This document shows, piece after piece, positions 6,942 to 12,120 of a stretch of 15,082 bases of DNA. The stretch is from Syntrophomonadaceae bacterium (GTDB lineage: Bacteria; Bacillota; Syntrophomonadia; Syntrophomonadales; Syntrophomonadaceae). Within the stretch, counting starts at the first letter, position 1, and each line of letters starts with the position of its first letter. The DNA lies in contig DUSB01000069.1 of NCBI GenBank assembly GCA_012840625.1, positions 1-15,082 of the forward strand, written 5' to 3'. Below the pieces are notes generated by a model, which did not search any database, had not been told where the DNA came from, and worked only from the letters and a program-made list of their open reading frames with translations. The translations under genes were made by a program, and so were the position numbers.

Positions 6942-7118
6942 TTAAAATTCATAAATGGTAATGGTCATTTCATTTTTCTCTTTATCCTTACTAATACCAA
7001 ACATAATATTTTTTATTTTAAGGTTTTTATTTAAAAAATCCACCACATATACAAGTTCTTTTGTAGCTGGAAAAGATTTGGCGGCAATTAATTCCAACTT
7101 GCCTTTGTCCGCTTCCAA
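6942..7118 (-). CDS. ypmA: YpmA-like small protein (DUF4264)
   Basis: A 58-residue protein that an ATG-based search misses because it starts with TTG (7116-7118). The start is supported by AAAGGAG 7 nt upstream; the stop is TAA at 6942-6944. The sequence begins MEADKGKLELIAAKSFPA, continues with ELVYVVDFLNKNLK and NIMFGISKDKEKNEM, and ends with TITIYEF. This matches the pattern of Bacillus YpmA/DUF4264 proteins ('DLYKVVDFLNKTLK...LMFGL.KDKE....ISIY'), which are about 56 residues long and of unknown function. It is probably a small cytoplasmic alpha/beta protein, with no membrane segment or signal peptide. It lies 65 bp after DUF366 and 22 bp before lepB, so it is likely in the same transcript. 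The family call is by recall of the pattern. Confidence 0.8.
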   Translation of the reverse strand: MEADKGKLELIAAKSFPATKELVYVVDFLNKNLKIKNIMFGISKDKEKNEMTITIYEF

Positions 7119-7183
7119 AACGAATTCTCCTTTCTAAGCATTACATCCCGAAGCAAGGATTTTTCCATTACCACAGCCACATA

Positions 7184-7747
7184 TTATTCAGGACGAATAC
7201 CTTTTACTTTACAGCGGGCCTCCTCAATGCTTTCCAGATCACGCTGGTATCGTAACATAACCGCGGCGGCAAAAGAGGAATAATCTTTTATATTAAGTTC
7301 ACTCAGACCTACTGTTTTCAGTGGAGTTCCTTCGGTATCAATATTCAAGCCAATATGGAACAATGAAGATATATTTGACACGGTAGCAACGGATACAGAC
7401 AGTTTGCCACGATGTAAATAAAGATTACTCCCCATACGGACTACAGGTATTTCATACTGTTCCAGCTCATCTTTAATGGCCACCATAAACATACGCTGCT
7501 GGTAAATAGCCAGCTCCAGGTTGGTATGAAAATGCTCAATCATAAAATGCAGCATATCCGGTGAATAGATTGGTTCCTTATGTTTAACATCGCTCAAGTC
7601 TATCATATTTTCCAAATTAACATTGGCCTCACCACGAAATGCAATAGCCGCATCACCTAAGAGATCATAGTTTCTGTATATCCAGTGCGGCTGTAGCTGA
7701 CTGGCATCATATACCATCGGTTCTTCTACTACTAAAGTCTTTAACAT
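7184..7747 (-). CDS. DUF366 family protein of unknown function
   Basis: A 187-residue soluble protein with the DUF366 (PF04017) pattern: VYDASQLQPHWIY near the N-terminus, GDAAIAFRGEANV, NMIDLSDV, YSPDMLHFMIEHF, QQRMFMVAIKDEL, then GSNLYLHRGKLSVSVATVSNISSLFHIGLNIDTEG and a final SFAAAVMLRYQRDLESIEEARCKVKGI. The conserved His, Asp and Arg residues suggest an enzyme, but I know of no established reaction. The ATG at 7747 is preferred because a GGGGATGG purine run lies upstream with suitable spacing; the ATG at 7756 immediately follows its G-run with no spacing. It is probably the first gene of the rightmost minus-strand group ahead of the YpmA-like gene, lepB and surE, and is divergent from the DUF2225 gene. 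Confidence 0.85.
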   Translation of the reverse strand: MLKTLVVEEPMVYDASQLQPHWIYRNYDLLGDAAIAFRGEANVNLENMIDLSDVKHKEPIYSPDMLHFMIEHFHTNLELAIYQQRMFMVAIKDELEQYEIPVVRMGSNLYLHRGKLSVSVATVSNISSLFHIGLNIDTEGTPLKTVGLSELNIKDYSSFAAAVMLRYQRDLESIEEARCKVKGIRPE

Positions 7748-7783
7748 GTTTTCCATCCCCTAATCTAGAAGGTATTGTTAACG

Positions 7784-7810
7784 TATTTATCACGTCACAT
7801 ACTATAAATA
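7784..7810. other. AT-rich inverted repeat, possible operator upstream of the DUF366 gene
   Basis: TATTTAT (7784-7790) and ATAAATA (7804-7810) are separated by 13 nt and lie about 40-60 nt before the DUF366 start, in the divergent intergenic region. Symmetry and position suit a regulator site, but short AT-rich repeats arise by chance. Confidence 0.3.
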
Positions 7811-7842
7811 TTACCACTTCTTCATGTTTATAAGAATCCCCC

Positions 7843-7882
7843 ATCCATAAAGAACTCATGGTTTGTAAGCTTTTTTATGGAT
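7843..7882. other. Inverted repeat in the divergent DUF366/DUF2225 intergenic region
   Basis: ATCCATAAA (7843-7851) and TTTATGGAT (7874-7882) form a perfect 9-bp inverted repeat with a 22-nt loop that includes AAG/CTT pairing potential. It overlaps the candidate -35/-10 region on the plus strand, so it could be an operator. The loop-side U-run is not placed as in an intrinsic terminator. Confidence 0.35.
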
Positions 7883-7929
7883 AGATATAGGCTCCAGGAC
7901 TTACCTCAGCCAGAAAAATGCACTATATT
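7863..7929 (+). promoter_or_regulatory. Candidate promoters of the DUF2225 gene
   Basis: Two sigma-A-like pairs, each with a 17-nt spacer, are visible on the plus strand: TTGTAA (7863-7868) with TATAGG (7886-7891), and TTACCT (7901-7906) with TATATT (7924-7929). The second would start transcription near 7936. That leaves about 35 nt before the Shine-Dalgarno at 7971 and excludes the upstream in-frame ATG at 7935 as an efficient start. Neither match is strong. Confidence 0.35.
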
Positions 7930-7982
7930 AGTATATGAATGACATTACCATTCTATCAACACATTCCTTTGAGGTGATCATA

Positions 7983-9032
7983 TTGTCACAGGTAAGCCCT
8001 TTTTTTGATCGTCATTACACCTGTCCCGTATGCAGCATGAAGTTTACCTCCCTGTCAGTAAGAAGTTCTCGTGTTTATGTACAGAGAAAAGAGACTGACT
8101 TTCATACTATTTATAAGGACATTAGTCCCCTGCATTATTCCATAATCGTTTGTCCGGCCTGCCATTATGCTGCCTCACAAACAGGCTTTAATCAACCTTT
8201 ACCCGCAAAAACGGCTGGACAGCTGTCAGCGGCTCTGGCCTTAATGTCAGCAGAAAAATTAAATTATGGTGGAGAGCGCGATCTCCATACTGCCCTGGCT
8301 TCCTTTCAACTGGCCATTCGTTCAGCCCAGCTAAGAAAAGCCCCGGCGGCAGAAATAGCGGGATTAATCCTGGGTGCTGCCTGGATTGCCCGTGAACAGG
8401 ATGCGAAAGATTTGGAAAAAACATACCTGGAACAGGCCCTGCGTTTTTATTTGCAGGCCTACCAGCAGTCTGAACACAGCATCGCTAACATGAGTGAGGT
8501 ACAGGCAGCTTATCTTATTGGTGAATTATACCTGCGCCTGGATCAGTACAACGAGGCAGTAAACTGGTTTAATCATGTTATCAGCTATCATAACGTTAAA
8601 TCTTATCCCGCCATAGAAAAACTGGCTCGTGATGAATGGGCGGCTGCCAGGGAGGAAAGCAGAAAGCAGATCCTGGCGGATAAGCCAGTTGAAGAAGAGC
8701 CGGCCAAACAACCCCTATCAGCAGAAAAACCTACCCAGGAAACAGCACCAGCACCAGCAGCAACGGGCAGTCAATCCGCACCAAAACGGCATATGAATGG
8801 ACAGATGATGCTGGGTTTATTTAATGACCAAACCGATTGGATCATGCAACTCGTCAACCAAGCCTATGAACAGAACCATGTACTGATCAACAAAGAACAG
8901 ATACTGCGTTCCTTATTGGACGCCGTCATTCAAATCCTGGGCAGTAACCTGCCTGAATCGTTTACAAATGAAACAGAATTAACCCGGGAATTCATCACTC
9001 TTTTGCAGCAGCATAATGATACTAATAGATAG
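7983..9032 (+). CDS. DUF2225 protein: zinc-binding N-terminus, TPR-like helices and a long C-terminal extension
   Basis: A 349-residue protein of unknown function. Residues 14-17 (CPVC) and 57-60 (CPAC) give two CxxC pairs, probably one zinc site, separated by the DUF2225 signature VRSSRVYVQRKETDF. Helical pairs follow, including a TPR-like unit YLIGELYLRLDQYNEAVNWF. A Pro/Ala/Glu-rich linker (about 231-270) leads to about 80 more residues with a helical pattern (QTDWIMQLVNQAYEQNH). DUF2225 proteins I know are around 200-230 residues, so the tail is additional. The start is the TTG at 7983, with GAGGTGAT 4 nt upstream, and it matches the usual family N-terminus; an ATG at 7935 adds 16 residues that do not look like the family and lacks a good site. 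Its last 11 nt overlap the end of pflA on the other strand. Confidence 0.82.
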   Translation: MSQVSPFFDRHYTCPVCSMKFTSLSVRSSRVYVQRKETDFHTIYKDISPLHYSIIVCPACHYAASQTGFNQPLPAKTAGQLSAALALMSAEKLNYGGERDLHTALASFQLAIRSAQLRKAPAAEIAGLILGAAWIAREQDAKDLEKTYLEQALRFYLQAYQQSEHSIANMSEVQAAYLIGELYLRLDQYNEAVNWFNHVISYHNVKSYPAIEKLARDEWAAAREESRKQILADKPVEEEPAKQPLSAEKPTQETAPAPAATGSQSAPKRHMNGQMMLGLFNDQTDWIMQLVNQAYEQNHVLINKEQILRSLLDAVIQILGSNLPESFTNETELTREFITLLQQHNDTNR

Positions 9033-9759
9033 CCAGTGACGGCAAAAGCCCCTGCAGATAAGTGCGTACTTCTGCCATTTGTTGCTCATCAGGCGCGGCA
9101 ATGTCTTTCAGAGAATAGTGTAATCCCAGATATTCCCATTTGTACACGCCCATGGTGTTATAGGGGAGCAATTCTACTTTCTCTACATTGGGCATACGCC
9201 GAATCCTATCTGCCAATTGCTCCAAATCTTTCTTCTGCCCGGTTACACCGGGTATAATAACATAGCGAATCCATACCGGCTTCTCCATCCGGGTCAGGTA
9301 GCGAGCCAAAGCCATGGGACGCTCACTGCTGCTACCACAGATTTCAGGATAACGGGATAGATCCCCATGTTTAATAGAGAGCATAAACAGATCGGTTATG
9401 TTTATCAGATCCTTAATCCGTTCCAGATCGGCAAAACCACCACTGTCAAGCACCTTGTGCATACCCAGGCCTTCCAGACGTTGAAACAAAAGGGTTAAGA
9501 AATCTGTCTGCAGCAGTGGTTCACCTCCGGATACCGTTACCCCTCCCCCTGATGACTGAAAATAGGGACGATAAGACTGAATATCCTCTACCAGTTCATC
9601 AACCGTTATTCTCCTTCCGGTACCGATACGCCAAGTATCCGGATTATGACAGAAGGCACAACGCAACGCACAGCCCTGCATAAAAATCACATAACGTACC
9701 CCCGGTCCATCCAGCGTGCCAAAGGTTTCAATGGAATGAATATACCCTTCTGTTTGCAT
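9022..9759 (-). CDS. pflA: Pyruvate formate-lyase activating enzyme (radical SAM)
   Basis: A 245-residue radical-SAM enzyme that uses a [4Fe-4S] cluster and S-adenosylmethionine to abstract hydrogen from the PflB glycine, making the active glycyl radical. Cluster cysteines are Cys30, Cys34 and Cys37 in CALRCAFCHNP, preceded by TLDGPGVRYVIFMQG. The SAM-binding GGE motif is VSGGEPLL (76-83), with LDSGGF (104-109) and a C-terminal VELLPYNTMGVYKWEYLG typical of PFL activases. The conserved 'LDIKH' reads LSIKH here, so a usual Asp is Ser128. The ATG at 9759 is chosen because AAAAGGAGG lies 6 nt upstream; the in-frame ATG at 9780 would translate through that site. It is 47 bp after pflB, so they share a transcript. 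Confidence 0.95.
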   Translation of the reverse strand: MQTEGYIHSIETFGTLDGPGVRYVIFMQGCALRCAFCHNPDTWRIGTGRRITVDELVEDIQSYRPYFQSSGGGVTVSGGEPLLQTDFLTLLFQRLEGLGMHKVLDSGGFADLERIKDLINITDLFMLSIKHGDLSRYPEICGSSSERPMALARYLTRMEKPVWIRYVIIPGVTGQKKDLEQLADRIRRMPNVEKVELLPYNTMGVYKWEYLGLHYSLKDIAAPDEQQMAEVRTYLQGLLPSLAIY

Positions 9760-9806
9760 ATGCGGCCTCCTTTTCACCATCTTTTAGCTGGATCTGTTGT
9801 TGTTTA

Positions 9807-12041
9807 TCATAAACCCGTATGAAATGTACGCCGTATGACATCCAGCTGCTGTTCCCGGGTTAATTTGATAAAGTTTACTGCATAACCGGAAACACGAATG
9901 GTTAATTGTGGATATTTTTCCGGGTGTTCCATCGCATCCATCAGGGTTTCTTTCTCCAGTACATTAACATTGATGTGATGCCCACCGCTTTTAAAATACC
10001 CATCCAGCAGGGCTACCAGATTGCGGCAGCGATCTTCTGCCTGTCTTCCCAGGCCAGCAGGTACAATAGAAAAGGTGTAGGAAATCCCATCCTGAGCATA
10101 GCGATAAGGTAATTTGGCCACCGAATTCATCGAAGCCAATGCTCCTTTGTGATCACGACCATGCATGGGATTCGCTCCCGGGGCAAAGGGCTCTCCTGCT
10201 TTTCTTCCGTCTGGTGTGCTACCTGTTTTTTTACCGTATACAACATTGGAGGTAATAGTCAATATGGAAAGCGTTGGATGAGAATTACGATAGGTGGGGT
10301 GCTTTTTTAATTTTTCCATAAAAGTTTTCTGTACCATAACTGCCAGATCATCCACCCGAGGATCATTGTTTCCAAAGGTAGGATAGTCACCTTCTATTTC
10401 AAAATCACTTGCCAAACCCTCACAATTGCGAATAATTTTTACTCTGGCGTGTTTTACGGCTGATAGCGAATCAGCCACCACCGATAAACCTGCCACCCCC
10501 AAGGCCATGGTTCGGTAAATATCGGTATTATGAAGGGCAAATTGTACCCTTTCAAAGGCATATTTATCATGCATGTAGTGAATGGTATTCAAGGTATTGA
10601 CATAGAGCCGCGCCAACCATTCCAGTACCTGATCATAGCGATCCCAGAGTTCTTCAAAGTCCAGTATTTCACCGGTAATCGGCATGAATTGGGGCGCTAC
10701 CTGCAGGCCCAGCAGCTCATCAACCCCACCATTAATGGCATATAAAAGTGCCTTGGCCAGATTAGCTCTGGCGCCAAAAAACTGCATCTGCTTACCAAGC
10801 TTCATAGCGGATACACAGCAGGCAATGGCATAGTCATCACCCCAATAAGGTCGCATTAAATCGTCATTTTCATACTGAATCGAACTGGTGCGAATGGAGA
10901 TCTGTGCACAGAACTCTTTAAAACCCCGCGGTAATCGCTCCGACCAGAGTACGGTGAGGTTGGGTTCCGGAGCAGGTCCCAAATTGTCCAGGGTATGCAG
11001 AAAACGAAAGGAGCTTTTGGTTACCAGCGTACGACCATCCAGTCCCATTCCGCCAATAGCTTCGGTTACCCATACCGGATCACCAGAAAAAAGCTCATTG
11101 TATTCCGGCGTTCTTAGAAAGCGAATCATACGCAGCTTCATACAGAAATGGTCGATGAGTTCCTGCGCTCCTTCTTCGGTTAAATCACCCCGTTTAAAAT
11201 CGCGTTCAATATAAATATCTAAAAAGGTGGCCACCCGCCCCAGACTCATGGCAGCTCCATTTTGTTCGCGTACCGAAGCTAGGTAAGCAAAATACGTAAA
11301 CTGAATTGCCTCCCGGGCATTACGAGCCGGGCGGGACATATCGATGCCATAGCTGGCTGCCATCTCTTTCATTTCTCTTAATGCTGAGATCTGTTCGGTA
11401 AACTCCTCCCGCTGACGGATAAGTGCTTCGTCAAACACATCGCAGTCCAGCCCGTACAGAGCCTTGTTTTTATCCTGAATCAGATAATCAATACCATACA
11501 GGGCTGCACGGCGATAATCACCAATAATACGGCCGCGGCCATAGGCATCAGGAAGCCCGGTAATAATGCCAGCCTTACGTGCCATCCTCATTTCAGGAGT
11601 ATAGGCATCAAAGACCCCTTGATTATGCGTTTTACGATAATGGGAATAGATAGCATCAATCTGGGGATCCAGTTCATAGCCATATGCATCCAGAGCGGAA
11701 CGCACCATACGAATCCCACCAGCTGGCATCAGGGCTCGTTTCAAGGGCGCATCCGTTTGTAATCCTACAATAATTTCCAGATCTCGATCGATATAGGCGG
11801 CGGGATAGGCATTAATGCCAGAGATCACATGAGTATTAACATCCAGAACCCCGTTGTTCTGGTGTTCTTGCCATAATAATTCTTTTATTTTTTCCCAGAG
11901 TTTTCTACTGCGCTCTGTTGGAGCTTGTAAAAAAGAGCTGTCCCCGGTATAAGGTGTGTAATTCTGCTGGATAAAGTCGCGTATATCCACTTCATCCATC
12001 CAGGCTCCCGGATTAAATCCTTCCCAGGCGGTGAATTGCAT
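9807..12041 (-). CDS. pflB: Pyruvate formate-lyase (formate C-acetyltransferase)
   Basis: A 744-residue glycyl-radical enzyme converting pyruvate and CoA to acetyl-CoA and formate in the cytoplasm under anaerobic conditions. The adjacent catalytic cysteines are Cys408-Cys409 in AIACCVSAMKLG, and the radical glycine is Gly719 in RVSGYAVNFI near the C-terminus. DVNTHVISGINAYPAAYIDRD, GRGRIIGDYRRAALYGIDYLI, FFGARANLAKALLYAINGG and TPDGRKAGEPFAPGANPMHGRD are all intact. The double Cys and these substrate-pocket segments fit true pyruvate formate-lyase rather than a diol dehydratase or another family relative. Length is as expected (about 740-760). The ATG has AAAGGAG 7 nt upstream. It lies 79 bp after addA and is followed by its activase; no formate transporter (focA) or adhE is in the window. 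Confidence 0.97.
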   Translation of the reverse strand: MQFTAWEGFNPGAWMDEVDIRDFIQQNYTPYTGDSSFLQAPTERSRKLWEKIKELLWQEHQNNGVLDVNTHVISGINAYPAAYIDRDLEIIVGLQTDAPLKRALMPAGGIRMVRSALDAYGYELDPQIDAIYSHYRKTHNQGVFDAYTPEMRMARKAGIITGLPDAYGRGRIIGDYRRAALYGIDYLIQDKNKALYGLDCDVFDEALIRQREEFTEQISALREMKEMAASYGIDMSRPARNAREAIQFTYFAYLASVREQNGAAMSLGRVATFLDIYIERDFKRGDLTEEGAQELIDHFCMKLRMIRFLRTPEYNELFSGDPVWVTEAIGGMGLDGRTLVTKSSFRFLHTLDNLGPAPEPNLTVLWSERLPRGFKEFCAQISIRTSSIQYENDDLMRPYWGDDYAIACCVSAMKLGKQMQFFGARANLAKALLYAINGGVDELLGLQVAPQFMPITGEILDFEELWDRYDQVLEWLARLYVNTLNTIHYMHDKYAFERVQFALHNTDIYRTMALGVAGLSVVADSLSAVKHARVKIIRNCEGLASDFEIEGDYPTFGNNDPRVDDLAVMVQKTFMEKLKKHPTYRNSHPTLSILTITSNVVYGKKTGSTPDGRKAGEPFAPGANPMHGRDHKGALASMNSVAKLPYRYAQDGISYTFSIVPAGLGRQAEDRCRNLVALLDGYFKSGGHHINVNVLEKETLMDAMEHPEKYPQLTIRVSGYAVNFIKLTREQQLDVIRRTFHTGL

Positions 12042-12060
12042 GTTCTTTCTCCTTTCATCC

Positions 12061-12094
12061 TTATATAATTAGGTCTTCACCGCTTATTTTGAAG
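12061..12094 (-). promoter_or_regulatory. Leader of pflB: weak promoter-like elements and short inverted repeat
   Basis: The 79-bp gap between addA and pflB carries TTCAAA (12088-12093) and TTATAT (12063-12068) on the minus strand with a long 19-nt spacer, and an inverted repeat CTTCA-N10-TGAAG (12075-12094). No clear terminator follows addA, so pflBA may be read through from addA as well as from a weak promoter here. I see no FNR-like TTGAT-N4-ATCAA site. Confidence 0.25.
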
Positions 12095-12120
12095 TGTTTG
12101 AGCCTGGTCTATGCGTTTTT

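Noticed and set aside
6759..7137. Plus-strand frames of 91 and 60 codons across the lepB start and the YpmA-like gene.
   Set aside because: Hydrophobic low-complexity shadows of the minus-strand genes, without ribosome sites or family likeness.
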